NCBI GenBank assembly: GCA_002477755.1
Contig: DLKD01000014.1
Coordinates: 1-64,000 of the forward strand
Length of the DNA stretch: 64,000 bases
Direction of reading: 5' to 3'
Origin: Gordonia sp. UBA7599
GTDB taxonomy: Bacteria > Actinomycetota > Actinomycetes > Mycobacteriales > Mycobacteriaceae
The notes under the pieces were generated by a model that did no database searches, was not told the origin of the DNA, and was given only the letters and a program-made list of their open reading frames with translations. A program made the translations under genes and the position numbers. Below are positions 35,319 to 44,060 of this stretch, in pieces (the stretch's first letter is position 1; each line of letters opens with the position of its first letter).

Positions 35319-37007
35319 CTAGCTTGATTGGGCCGCGAGGAGCGTCGTCGTCAGCGACCTCTTGTCGATCTTGCCGACGGCGGTGACGGGCAGCGATCCG
35401 ACAATGGCGACCTGATCGGGCATCTTGAAGGTCGCCAGACCACGGTCGGTGAGGAACTGTCGTAGTGCGGCCCGGTCGGGTGCGGCGTCGCGCGGATGGC
35501 CGGGCGCGACGACGATGGCGGCGCAGATGCGTTCGCCGAGCGCGTCGTCGGGCAGCCCGACGACGGCCACCTGGCCGACGGCTGGATGGGCGAGCAGATG
35601 CTCCTCGACATCGTCGGCGGCGACGTTCTCGCCGGCCCGCACGATGGTGTCCTTGATCCGGCCGGTGACCGCGAGGTAGCCGTCGGGCCGTCGCGTAACC
35701 CGGTCGCCCGAGCGGTAGAAACCGTCCGAGGTGAACGAGCGCGCATTGTGTTCCGGCGCGCGGTAATAGCCGCGGATCGTGTACGGGCCGCGCACCAGCA
35801 ATTCACCCTCGGTCCCGTCGGGGACGTCGTGCCCGTCCTCGTCGACGACGCGGACCTCGTCGAACTCCGACATCGGACGGCCCTGCACGGTGGTGACGAG
35901 GGTGCGGTCGTCGTCGAGGCGGGTGTAGCAGATCAGTCCCTCGGCCATGCCGAAGACCTGCTGGACCACGGGCCCCAACGCGGCGTCGAGTGCCTCGGCG
36001 TCGGGTTGGGCTAGTTTCGCCCCACCCACCTGCAGGACGCGCAACGACGAGATGTCGGCCGGTTCCCACTCCGTCGCGGCACACCACACCTGGGCCAGCG
36101 CGGGGACGAGCGCGGTGACGGTGATCCGGTGGCGCTCGATGAGGTCGAAGGTGTTGTCGGGGCTGGGGTTGTCGGTGAACACGACCCGGCCGCCGGTGGC
36201 AAACACACCGAGCAGGCCGGGGCAGCACAGCGGGAAGTTGTGGGCGGCGGGCAGGACCACGAGGTAGGCGTCGTCGGGTCGCAGCTGCAGAATCTGCGCT
36301 GAGACGCGTGCGTTGTAGGCGTAGTCGTTGTGGCTGCGCGCGATCAGCTTGGGCAGCCCGGTGGTGCCGCCGGACACGAGGAACAGGGCGGGGGCGTCGG
36401 GGTCCGGGCTCGCCGGGGTGAAAGTGCCGTCGGCTTCGGGGAGTCCGGCGTAGGGGCCCGGATCGCCGGCGATGAACACGTGGCGGACGGACGTGACCGC
36501 GCGTTGTAGGTCGGCTGCGAGCTCGCGGTAGTCGAAGCCGCCGCTGACGTCGGCGCTGATGTAGGCGACGGCCCCGGCTCCGGCGGCCAGGTGGGCGATC
36601 TCGGCAATGCGGTGGGCGGGCAGCGCCATCACGGGGGCCACACCCAGGCGCAGCAGGCTGAGCAGCGTGACGGCGAACTCGGCGGAGTTCGGCAACTGCA
36701 AAACGACGCGGTCCCCGGCCCGCAGACCGGCGGCGGCAAAGCCGGCTGCGCGACGATCGGCCGCGGCCATCAGGTCGGCATACGAGAAGACCGTTTCGGG
36801 CGATTTAGTGGAATCGATCACTGCGACGGCGGAGGGGTTGCGCAGGGCCGAAGCTGCAACGAGATCGCTCAGCGGACGGTCGTCGAAGAGGCCCTCGGAC
36901 TGGTAGCGCTGCGCCGTCTGTGCTGGTAGCGGCAGGAATCCGTCGGTCAGCCCAAGTGTCGCGCCGCCATCGCGGGGATCGTTGTCCGGGGAGCTCATGG
37001 CTGCCAT
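35319..37007 (-). CDS. mbtA: salicylate-AMP ligase (aryl acid-activating enzyme)
   Basis: This stand-alone adenylation enzyme, about 562 residues, activates an aryl acid and loads it on the aryl carrier domain of MbtB. Motifs: FLVSGGTTGLPKLIARSH, AHNFPLCCPG, QQVFGMAEGLICYTR, YRSGDRV and VTGRIKDTIVRAGENVAADDVEEHL, with PVTAVGKIDKRSL at the end. In AHNFPLCCPG the residues at the DhbE 236 and 240 positions are Phe and Cys, as in salicylate-specific enzymes; DHB-specific ones have Tyr and Ser. ATG starts exist at 37005-37007 and 36996-36998, and neither has a clear ribosome site. An iron box (37021-37034) lies just upstream. It diverges from mbtI, which makes salicylate. Confidence 0.92.
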   Translation of the reverse strand: MAAMSSPDNDPRDGGATLGLTDGFLPLPAQTAQRYQSEGLFDDRPLSDLVAASALRNPSAVAVIDSTKSPETVFSYADLMAAADRRAAGFAAAGLRAGDRVVLQLPNSAEFAVTLLSLLRLGVAPVMALPAHRIAEIAHLAAGAGAVAYISADVSGGFDYRELAADLQRAVTSVRHVFIAGDPGPYAGLPEADGTFTPASPDPDAPALFLVSGGTTGLPKLIARSHNDYAYNARVSAQILQLRPDDAYLVVLPAAHNFPLCCPGLLGVFATGGRVVFTDNPSPDNTFDLIERHRITVTALVPALAQVWCAATEWEPADISSLRVLQVGGAKLAQPDAEALDAALGPVVQQVFGMAEGLICYTRLDDDRTLVTTVQGRPMSEFDEVRVVDEDGHDVPDGTEGELLVRGPYTIRGYYRAPEHNARSFTSDGFYRSGDRVTRRPDGYLAVTGRIKDTIVRAGENVAADDVEEHLLAHPAVGQVAVVGLPDDALGERICAAIVVAPGHPRDAAPDRAALRQFLTDRGLATFKMPDQVAIVGSLPVTAVGKIDKRSLTTTLLAAQSS

Positions 37008-37020
37008 TGAAGCACAATTC

Positions 37021-37034
37021 TTAGGCAAGCCTAA
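37021..37034 (-). promoter_or_regulatory. iron box (IdeR/DmdR-type) upstream of mbtA
   Basis: TTAGGCAAGCCTAA is a 14-bp near-perfect palindrome that fits the core of the IdeR consensus TTAGGTTAGGCTAACCTAA. It lies 14 bases from the mbtA ATG at 37007. The same sequence with one change occurs at 61887-61900. Confidence 0.75.
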
Positions 37035-37100
37035 GCGGCCGACCGCCCCCTTGATGCCAGCAAAGTTTGAATTTGGAACCTCTCTGGCTACCCTTACTGA

Positions 37101-37119
37101 ACTGTACTGAGGCTTACCT
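37101..37119 (+). promoter_or_regulatory. probable iron-box half site upstream of mbtI
   Basis: The right half (GAGGCTTACCTTA, 37107-37119) matches the IdeR consensus well and the left half poorly, about 13 of 19 positions overall. It lies 28 bases before the mbtI ATG, so iron repression of the whole mbtI-F operon is plausible. Confidence 0.5.
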
Positions 37120-37146
37120 TATCTGTGCCTACTTTCGGAGTTTGCC

Positions 37147-38535
37147 ATGTCTGTCGTCATCGAGACCTCCGCCCGAGCCAACCACGGTCGACATACCGAT
37201 CGGGCCGCTCAGATCGTCGCCGCCTGGGCCGCCGCAGAGGACTTTGGGAACGACTACGTCGTCTACGAGGGGCCCGGCGGCTGGCACTTCGCCGCGACGC
37301 CGCGGGCCACGGTGGAGCTCCGCAAGGGCTCCATCACGACGGTCCTGCGCTCCGGTGAGTCGACGACCGCAACATGGACCGACGACGCGTCCGGAGCGAT
37401 CGCTGACGCATTGGACGCGCTGCCGTTCGACGAGTGGCAGGTGTTCGGCTGGGTGGGGTTCGACTACTGCGCGGCTCACCACGACCTGCTCGACCGCGTC
37501 GCCGACGATGCAGTCCTGGCCGTGCTGATGGTGCCGCAGACCCACGTCGTGCTCGATCCCCGCGGATTGGCTTCCGACGGCGGGTTCCGCGCTGGTGCTG
37601 TCCGGGTCGTCGCCGTCCCGGATTCGATGGAGGCGGCAGAGCTGATCGCACGTCTGGCCGAGCTCGCCGACGGTGCCGTCGAACCGGCCGTCGCCCGGCC
37701 GGTGGATGTCTCCGAGGACGTCGACGATTACCGCGGTCGCGTTGCGACGGCGATCGACGAAATCAGCCGCGGTGAGTACCAGAAGGTGATTATGTCGCGC
37801 CGCGTCGACGTGCCGTTCACCGTCGACATGCCCGCGACCTATGCCCGCGGCCGTGCGAACAACAACCCCGCGCGGTCGTTCCTGGTCTCCATGGACGGGA
37901 TGTCGGCTGCCGGTTTCAGCCCGGAACTCGTCGTCGCCACGAGCGCCGACGGCGAGGTCGTGACCGAACCGCTGGCGGGCACCCGCGCTCTCGGCGTCTC
38001 CGACGAGCACGACCGCGCCGCTGCGGCCGAACTCCGCTCCGACGCCAAGGAGATCGCCGAGCACGCCATGTCGGTGGCCGCCTGCTTCGACGAAGTCGCC
38101 CAGGTCTCCCTCCCGGGCACCACGGCGGTCAACGAGTTCATGGCGATCCGAGAGCGCGGCAGTGTGCAGCACCTCGCGTCAACGGTGCGCGGCGAGCTCG
38201 CCCCCGACGCCGGTCCCTGGCGCGCGCTGGCCGTCATCTTCCCGTCGATCACCGCCTCGGGCATCCCGAAACAACCGGCGCTCGACGCGATCTACCGGCT
38301 CGAACCCGACGAGCGCGGCTTGTACTCGGGCGCAGTGTTGACCGCGTCGTCGGATGGCGCCATGGAGGCGACGCTCACGCTGCGCACTGTGTTCACCACG
38401 CAGGGGCACTCCTGGCTGCGGGCCGGAGCCGGCATCGTCGAGCAGTCGACGCCCGACCGCGAGTTCACCGAGACCGTCGAAAAGCTCAGCAGCGTGGCAC
38501 CCTTCGTCGTGCCCGCGCCGGAGGAGCGTCAGTGA
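37147..38535 (+). CDS. mbtI: salicylate synthase
   Basis: The 462-residue enzyme belongs to the chorismate-using MST family and would convert chorismate through isochorismate to salicylate and pyruvate, with Mg. Key blocks: GEYQKVIMSRRVDVPF (the general-base Lys), EPLAGTRALG (Mg and substrate glutamate), SDAKEIAEHAMSV, FPSITASGIPKQPALDAI, and ERGLYSGAVLTASSDG. FPSITASGIPKQ resembles the MbtI active site, and the A-S-G-I-P order supports salicylate synthase over plain isochorismate synthase. ATG at 37147 opposite mbtA. It overlaps mbtB by four bases (GTGA at 38532-38535) and heads the long operon. Confidence 0.93.
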   Translation: MSVVIETSARANHGRHTDRAAQIVAAWAAAEDFGNDYVVYEGPGGWHFAATPRATVELRKGSITTVLRSGESTTATWTDDASGAIADALDALPFDEWQVFGWVGFDYCAAHHDLLDRVADDAVLAVLMVPQTHVVLDPRGLASDGGFRAGAVRVVAVPDSMEAAELIARLAELADGAVEPAVARPVDVSEDVDDYRGRVATAIDEISRGEYQKVIMSRRVDVPFTVDMPATYARGRANNNPARSFLVSMDGMSAAGFSPELVVATSADGEVVTEPLAGTRALGVSDEHDRAAAAELRSDAKEIAEHAMSVAACFDEVAQVSLPGTTAVNEFMAIRERGSVQHLASTVRGELAPDAGPWRALAVIFPSITASGIPKQPALDAIYRLEPDERGLYSGAVLTASSDGAMEATLTLRTVFTTQGHSWLRAGAGIVEQSTPDREFTETVEKLSSVAPFVVPAPEERQ

Positions 38536-41500
38536 GCGCGATCGACGAACTCCGCAGCGAGGTCGCCAGCGCGCTGCAGGTCGCACCAGACGAGGTCGGT
38601 GACACCGCCGACCTGATCGAGCTGGGCCTCGACTCGATCCGGATCATGAAGATCGCCGGCGGGTGGCGCAAGCGCGGTGCGAAAGTGAACTTCGCGCAGA
38701 TGGCACAACAGCCGCGGCTCACCGACTGGGCTGCCCTCGTTGGCGGTGATTCGGGCTCGGTCGATTCTGATCTGGGCTCGGTCGATGCTGATTTGGGCTC
38801 GGTCGGAGACGATTTGGGCTCGGTCGGCGAGGGTTTGGGCTCGGTCGGCGACGAGGCATTCGCCCTCGCTCCGATGCAGCACGCCTACTGGGTGGGCCGG
38901 ACCGGTGCGGCCGACCTCGGCGGCGTGGCCGCACACCTCTACGCCGAGTTTGACGCCTCGCCGTCCACCCCGATCGACCCCGAACGACTACGCACGGCGG
39001 TGGCTGCACTGATCGACCGCCATCCGATGCTGCGGGCCCAGTTCCTGCCCGACGGCACGCAGCGCGTCATCGCCCGCCCCGACGGCGACCCGCTGACCGT
39101 GCGCGATCTGAGCTCCGCCGACGACGAGCAGGTCCGCATCACGCTCGACGAGATCCGCGACGCCACGAGCCACCAGCTGCTCGACGTCGCGACGGGCCGT
39201 GTCCTCGACGTCGCACTGACGCTGCTGCCCGGCGGGCGTCACCGCCTGCACGTCGACATCGACATGCTTGCCGCCGACGCGATGAGCTACCGCCGACTGC
39301 TCGCCGATCTGGTCGCCCTCTACGACGGCGAGCCGCTCCCCGCGATCGGCGTGACCTACCGCGACTACCTCGAGCACCGCGCCGCCCACCCCGATCCGGC
39401 TCGCGACGCCGACCGGCAGTGGTGGCTCGACCGTCTCGACGACCTTCCCGCCGGGCCCGCGCTGCCCACCTCGTCGGGGGTCGTCGACCATCGCGTGCAG
39501 CGCAAGCACCACTGGCTCGACGCCGCGGCCAAGGAGCAGCTGCTGGCCGCCGCGCACGCCCGCGGCATCACCCCCGCCGCAGCGCTGGCCGCGGTCTTCG
39601 CCGCGACGATCGGCGCATGGTCGGCAGACCCGCGCTTCCTGCTCAACGTGCCGCTGTTCCACCGCGAACCCATCCATCCCGACGTCGAGCTGGTCTCCGG
39701 CGACTTCAGCTCGTCGATCCTGCTCGACGTCGATGTCAGCGCGGCGGCGTCGGTCGCCGAACTCGCGCAGCAGGTGCAGGACCGGCTCCACACCAACGGA
39801 TCGCACAGTTCCTACGGGGCGCTGGAGGTCTTGCGCGACCTCGGGCGGGCGCGCGGGGAGACCGTGCTGGCCCCCGTCGTCTACACCAGTGCGCTGGGGC
39901 TGGGGGAGCTGTTCGCCCCGGCCGTTATCGACCGTCTCGGCGAGCCCGGCCACATCGTGTCGCAGGGACCGCAGGTGGTCCTCGACGCCCAGGTCACCGA
40001 AGTATCGGGCGGGCTCCTGCTGAACTGGGACGTGCGGGAATCGGCATTCCCGTCCGGGGTCGTCGACGCCATGTTCGCCGCCTACACCGACGCCATCGGC
40101 CGTCTCGCCGTCGGTGACGTGGGGTGGCAGGGGCTGGCCGCCCCGCAACTGCCGGCCGCCCAGCGTGCCGTCCGCCAGCAGGTCAACGCCACCGCGCACC
40201 CGACCAGCGGGCGACTGCTGCACCAAGAGTTCTTCGCCATCGCGGCCAGCGATCCAACGCGCACCGCCCTGCTCTCGACTACCTCGGCCTTGACGTACGG
40301 AGAACTCGCCGACGAGGCGCTGGCCGTCGCGGGTGCGCTCGCCGCGGCCGGGGTGCGCGCCGGCGACGCCGTGGGCGTGCAGTTGCCCAAGGGCCCCGAC
40401 CAGGTCGTCGCGACGCTCGGCGTCTACGCCGCCGGTGCGGTGTGGATTCCCATCGGCTACGACCAGCCCTCGATGCGTCGCACCGCGATCGTCGAGACCG
40501 GCGGCATCGGTGTCTTGCTCACCACCGATCCCGCGCCGGCCGCCGACGATCTGCCTGACGGCGTGACCGTGCTTTCCCTTGACCACGCCCGCCAGCAGGA
40601 GCGGCTTGCCGCGTTGGCCGCGCGGGACCCCGAAGACGTCGCCTACGTCCTGTTCACCTCCGGTTCGACGGGCGCGCCCAAGGGCGTCGAAGTCCCACAC
40701 CGGGCGGCGATGAACACCATCGACGACGTGAACCGCCGCTTCGACGTCGGGCCGGACGACCGGTCGCTGATGGTCGCGGCGCTGGAGTTCGACATCTCCG
40801 TCTACGACATCTTCGGCCTCTACAGCGCCGGTGGTGCCGCGATCGCGGTCACCCCCGATGAGGCCAAGGATCCCGCCGCCTGGTTGCGACTCCTGCGCGA
40901 GCACCGCGCCTCCGTGCTGACCTGTGTGCCCAGCGCGCTGGACATGCTGCTGACCGAGGCGGAGTCCGCCGGTGCCGCCGCACTCGGCGACTCGCTGCGC
41001 GCGGCCCTGCTCGGCGGTGACTGGGTCGGCGTCGACCTGCCGCGCCGGTTGCACGCGTTGAGCCCGCAGACCCGGTTCGCCGGACTGGGCGGGGCCACCG
41101 AGATCGCCATCCACGGCACCGTCTGCGAAACCGTCGACCCGCCGCAGGAGTGGGCCGCCGTTCCGTTCGGTACGCCGCTGGACAACGTCGAGTGCCGCGT
41201 CGTCAACGCCCTCGGCGACGACTGCCCGGACTGGGTGACCGGGGAGCTGTGGGTCGGCGGCGCGGGCGTCGCCCGCGGGTACCGCAACGATCCCGACCGC
41301 ACCGCGGCTCGCTTCGTCACCCGCGACGGTCTGCGCTGGTACCGCACCGGCGACCTCGCGCGCTACTGGCCCGACGGCACGATCGAATTCCTCGGCCGCG
41401 CCGACCATCAGGTCCAGGTCCGCGGGCACCGTGTCGAACTCGGTGAGGTCGAGGGCGCACTGCGCGCCGTCGACGGTGTGCACCAGGCCGTCGTCGTCCC

Positions 41501-42092
41501 ACTCGGCGACGGTCAGTCGGTGCGCGGCCTGGCCGCCGTCGTCACGCTCAGCACCCCAAGACACACCTCGGAGTCGTTGGCAGCCGCCGTCGGCGCGCTC
41601 GTCCCGTCGTACATGGTCCCGGCACGCATCGAGATCGTCGACGCCATGCCGCTCACCGGCAACGGCAAACTCGACCGCGCCGCCGTCGGGGCCGTCCTGT
41701 CACAGGGTGCGGCGAGCAGCGGGCACATCGCACCGAGCACCGCATTGCAGCGGGCGCTGTGCGACATCGTGGCCACCGTGCTGGCGCGGGAGGTCGCTGA
41801 GATCTCGGTGGCCGACGACTTCTTCGCGATCGGCGGCGACTCGGTTCTCGCGACCACCGTCGTCGCTCGCATCCGGGAATGGCTCGACGCCCCGCAAGCC
41901 GGTATCGCCGATGTCTTCGCCGCGCGGACCGTCGCCGACCTCGCCGTGCGTCTCGACGCGGCCGACGCCCGCCCGGGCCGGCTCGAACAGGTCGCGGCGG
42001 TCTACCTGGAAGTCGCCGCACTCGACGACGACGAACTCGACGAAGCCGCGGCCCACGGTGCTGGAATCGACTCCGGGGTGAGCGCACGATGA
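38532..42092 (+). CDS. mbtB: siderophore NRPS: ArCP-Cy-A-PCP
   Basis: The 1186-residue protein begins with an aryl carrier domain (residues 1-70, LIELGLDSIRIMKI carries the phosphopantetheine Ser), then the repeat linker at 74-108, then a heterocyclisation domain starting FALAPMQHAYWVGR with DMLAADAMS in place of the condensation HHxxxDG. The A domain follows (VLFTSGSTGAPKGVE, EFDISVYDIFGLYSAGG, WYRTGDLARYWPDG, NGKLDRA) and the PCP motif FFAIGGDSVLATTVV lies near 1095-1107. It accepts salicyl from MbtA, condenses Ser, Thr or Cys and cyclises it to an azoline; the A-domain code does not let me choose the residue. There is no terminal thioesterase; a separate one is mbtT. GTG start coupled to mbtI, stop overlapping mbtG (ATGA). 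Confidence 0.93.
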   Translation: MSAIDELRSEVASALQVAPDEVGDTADLIELGLDSIRIMKIAGGWRKRGAKVNFAQMAQQPRLTDWAALVGGDSGSVDSDLGSVDADLGSVGDDLGSVGEGLGSVGDEAFALAPMQHAYWVGRTGAADLGGVAAHLYAEFDASPSTPIDPERLRTAVAALIDRHPMLRAQFLPDGTQRVIARPDGDPLTVRDLSSADDEQVRITLDEIRDATSHQLLDVATGRVLDVALTLLPGGRHRLHVDIDMLAADAMSYRRLLADLVALYDGEPLPAIGVTYRDYLEHRAAHPDPARDADRQWWLDRLDDLPAGPALPTSSGVVDHRVQRKHHWLDAAAKEQLLAAAHARGITPAAALAAVFAATIGAWSADPRFLLNVPLFHREPIHPDVELVSGDFSSSILLDVDVSAAASVAELAQQVQDRLHTNGSHSSYGALEVLRDLGRARGETVLAPVVYTSALGLGELFAPAVIDRLGEPGHIVSQGPQVVLDAQVTEVSGGLLLNWDVRESAFPSGVVDAMFAAYTDAIGRLAVGDVGWQGLAAPQLPAAQRAVRQQVNATAHPTSGRLLHQEFFAIAASDPTRTALLSTTSALTYGELADEALAVAGALAAAGVRAGDAVGVQLPKGPDQVVATLGVYAAGAVWIPIGYDQPSMRRTAIVETGGIGVLLTTDPAPAADDLPDGVTVLSLDHARQQERLAALAARDPEDVAYVLFTSGSTGAPKGVEVPHRAAMNTIDDVNRRFDVGPDDRSLMVAALEFDISVYDIFGLYSAGGAAIAVTPDEAKDPAAWLRLLREHRASVLTCVPSALDMLLTEAESAGAAALGDSLRAALLGGDWVGVDLPRRLHALSPQTRFAGLGGATEIAIHGTVCETVDPPQEWAAVPFGTPLDNVECRVVNALGDDCPDWVTGELWVGGAGVARGYRNDPDRTAARFVTRDGLRWYRTGDLARYWPDGTIEFLGRADHQVQVRGHRVELGEVEGALRAVDGVHQAVVVPLGDGQSVRGLAAVVTLSTPRHTSESLAAAVGALVPSYMVPARIEIVDAMPLTGNGKLDRAAVGAVLSQGAASSGHIAPSTALQRALCDIVATVLAREVAEISVADDFFAIGGDSVLATTVVARIREWLDAPQAGIADVFAARTVADLAVRLDAADARPGRLEQVAAVYLEVAALDDDELDEAAAHGAGIDSGVSAR
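38750..38854 (+). repeat. 21-bp minisatellite (5 copies) in mbtB linker
   Basis: Five consecutive 21-base units with core TTTGGGCTCGGTCG encode the acidic repeat LGSVxxD between the aryl carrier and the cyclisation domain. The length keeps the frame. The units diverge at the 3' half and resemble the 22-bp units in mbtF. Confidence 0.85.
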
Positions 42093-43393
42093 CTGAACCC
42101 ACCACCCCGACCTTGCTCGTACTCGGCGCCGGACCCAAGGCACTGGCCGTCGCGGCCAAGGCCAAAGTCATGGCCGACCTCGGCCTGCCCGCCCCGCGCG
42201 TGGTGGCCGTCGATACGCACGCCGTCGCAGCGAACTGGCAGCCGATCGGCGGCTGGACCGACGGGCGCCACCGACTAGGGACCAGCCCGGAGAAGGACGT
42301 CGGGTTCCCCTATCGCGGCGCGGTCCACCGCGGCACCGAGACCGACGTCAACCGCGGCATGCTCGCCTACAGCTGGATGTCCTTCCTCGTCGAGCACCAG
42401 ACCTACACCGAGTGGGTCGACCGCGGCCGTCCCCACCCGCAGCACAACGTGTGGGCCCGCTACCTCACGTGGGTGGCCGACCGCGTCGAGCTGGACCTGC
42501 GCGTCGGGCGCGTCACCGAGATCGCTGCCGACGAGGACACCTGGTCGCTGCGCCTGGCCGACGGCACCGAGGTCGTCGGCGACCAGCTGATGATCACCGG
42601 TCCCGGCTCGAGTGCCAGCTCGTTCCTCGACGACGACCGCGTGCTCTCGGTTTCACGGTTCTGGGACCTGGTGCCCACGCGTGACCTGCCCGCATCGTCT
42701 CGCGCCGCGGTCGTCGGCGGCGGCGAGACCGCCGGATCGGTCCTCGACGAACTGGTCCGCCACGACATCATGACCATCTCGGCGATCGCCCCCGGGGCCA
42801 CGATCTACACCCGCGGCGAGAGCTACTTCGAGAACGCGCTGTTCAGTGATCCGACCGGCTGGCCGTCGATGGCCGCCGCCGAGCGTCGCGACCTGATCCG
42901 CCGTACCGACCGCGGCGTGTTCTCGGTGCGTGTGCAGGAGAGTCTGCTTTCCGACCACCGCGTCCACCACCTGCAGGGCCGTGTCACGGCCGCGCGCCGC
43001 GTCGAGGATCTCGTCGAACTCACCCTGACCAACGATGGGCGTGGCGCCTCGACGCAGGCCTTCGACCTCGTCGTCGATGCCACCGGTGGGCAACCGCTGT
43101 GGTTCACCGACCTGATGACGCCCGACACCCTCGATTTGATCGAGCTGGCACTGGGTCCCGCGGCGTCGGCGTCCGGGCCGACGATGACCGCGCTGGAGGA
43201 GTCGATCGACTCCCGTCTCGCGGTGGGATCGCTGACACCGACGCTGTTCCTGCCGAACCTCGCCGGCTTCGCGCAGGGCCCGGGGTTCCCGAATCTCAGT
43301 TGCCTCGGCGAACTGTCGAACCGCGTGGTGCGCGGCTCGTTGGAAGAAGCCGGTGCCCTCGGGCGCCCACGAGCAGGAGTGGTGCGCCGATGA
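42089..43393 (+). CDS. mbtG: lysine/ornithine N-hydroxylase (MbtG-like)
   Basis: The 434-residue flavin monooxygenase has the FAD glycine motif LLVLGAGPKALAVAAKAKV, a middle NADPH motif AVVGGGETAGSVLDEL, GESYFENALFSDPTGW, and a C-terminal VVDATGGQPLWF with LNLAG-like LPNLAGFAQGPGFPNLS. It would hydroxylate the side-chain amine of lysine or ornithine (free or within the siderophore) to make hydroxamates; MbtG is the mycobactin enzyme. The ATG at 42089 overlaps the mbtB stop (ATGA); the same overlap joins it to mbtK. Lysine versus ornithine cannot be read from the sequence. Confidence 0.9.
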   Translation: MTEPTTPTLLVLGAGPKALAVAAKAKVMADLGLPAPRVVAVDTHAVAANWQPIGGWTDGRHRLGTSPEKDVGFPYRGAVHRGTETDVNRGMLAYSWMSFLVEHQTYTEWVDRGRPHPQHNVWARYLTWVADRVELDLRVGRVTEIAADEDTWSLRLADGTEVVGDQLMITGPGSSASSFLDDDRVLSVSRFWDLVPTRDLPASSRAAVVGGGETAGSVLDELVRHDIMTISAIAPGATIYTRGESYFENALFSDPTGWPSMAAAERRDLIRRTDRGVFSVRVQESLLSDHRVHHLQGRVTAARRVEDLVELTLTNDGRGASTQAFDLVVDATGGQPLWFTDLMTPDTLDLIELALGPAASASGPTMTALEESIDSRLAVGSLTPTLFLPNLAGFAQGPGFPNLSCLGELSNRVVRGSLEEAGALGRPRAGVVRR

Positions 43394-44034
43394 CCCACGA
43401 GATCAAACGGGAGATCGTCGACGTCGATGAGGCCGTCGCGCAGGCCGGGCCGCCGATCGTGCCGCTGATGACCGGCCGCTTCTCCCTGCGGACTGTCGAC
43501 CCCGACGGCGGTGATCCGGCGATGCTCGCCGCGTGGTTCGCCCGACCCCACCTGGTGGAGGCTTGGGACCAGGCGTGGTCGGCGCCGCAGTGGGCCGCCG
43601 ATTCCCGGTACCGGCTGGGCGGCGACTATTCGCGGCCGATCATCGTCTCCTACGACGGTGCCGAGGTCGCCTACCTCGAGCTGTACCGAGTCGCGCGCGA
43701 CGAGATCGCCCGCCTGTACCGCGTCGACCCGTTCGATTCCGGGCTGCACATCGCCACCGCCGACGAGACGCTGCTGGGCCGCGGGGTGATGTCGGGCTTC
43801 ATGGGTGAACTGGCCGAGGCGGTCTTCGACGCCGATCCCCGCTGCCACCGATTCGCCAGCGAGCCCGAGTACTCGAACATGCGGATGCGCCGCGCTCTGG
43901 AGCGGCAGGGGTTCACCGACCTGGGGGAGTTCGACATCCGCCCCGACCGCCGCATTGCGCTCTACATCCGCGGGCGTACCCCCGCCGACGTGCCGACCCC
44001 GTACGCGCCGGACACCGTCGCGTCGCGAACCTGA
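43390..44034 (+). CDS. mbtK: hydroxylysine N-acyltransferase, IucB/RhbD/MbtK-like
   Basis: The 214-residue GNAT-fold protein matches the siderophore acyltransferase group: RFSLRTVDPDGGDPAMLAAWFARPHLVEAWDQAW, YDGAEVAYLELYRVARDEI, GLHIATADETLLGRGVMSGFMGELAEAVF, and the signature EPEYSNMRMRRALERQGFTDLGEFDI. It transfers an acyl or acetyl group to the N-hydroxy side chain to finish the hydroxamate. In M. tuberculosis mbtK is in a second cluster with acyl-chain genes (mbtL, M, N); none of those is in this window, so a short acyl donor is possible. ATG at 43390 overlaps the mbtG stop. Confidence 0.88.
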   Translation: MTHEIKREIVDVDEAVAQAGPPIVPLMTGRFSLRTVDPDGGDPAMLAAWFARPHLVEAWDQAWSAPQWAADSRYRLGGDYSRPIIVSYDGAEVAYLELYRVARDEIARLYRVDPFDSGLHIATADETLLGRGVMSGFMGELAEAVFDADPRCHRFASEPEYSNMRMRRALERQGFTDLGEFDIRPDRRIALYIRGRTPADVPTPYAPDTVASRT

Positions 44035-44060
44035 CCCTGCTCAACAACGGATTGATTGCC

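Noticed and set aside
38750..38854. A CRISPR-like repeat in mbtB
   Set aside because: Units are directly tandem, 21 bp, in coding frame, and diverge gradually as a minisatellite does.
38988..41564. An 858-residue open frame antisense to mbtB
   Set aside because: It is rich in Arg, Gly, Asp and Val with no motif, as expected for the reverse strand of high-GC genes; mbtB on the other strand has full domain signatures.
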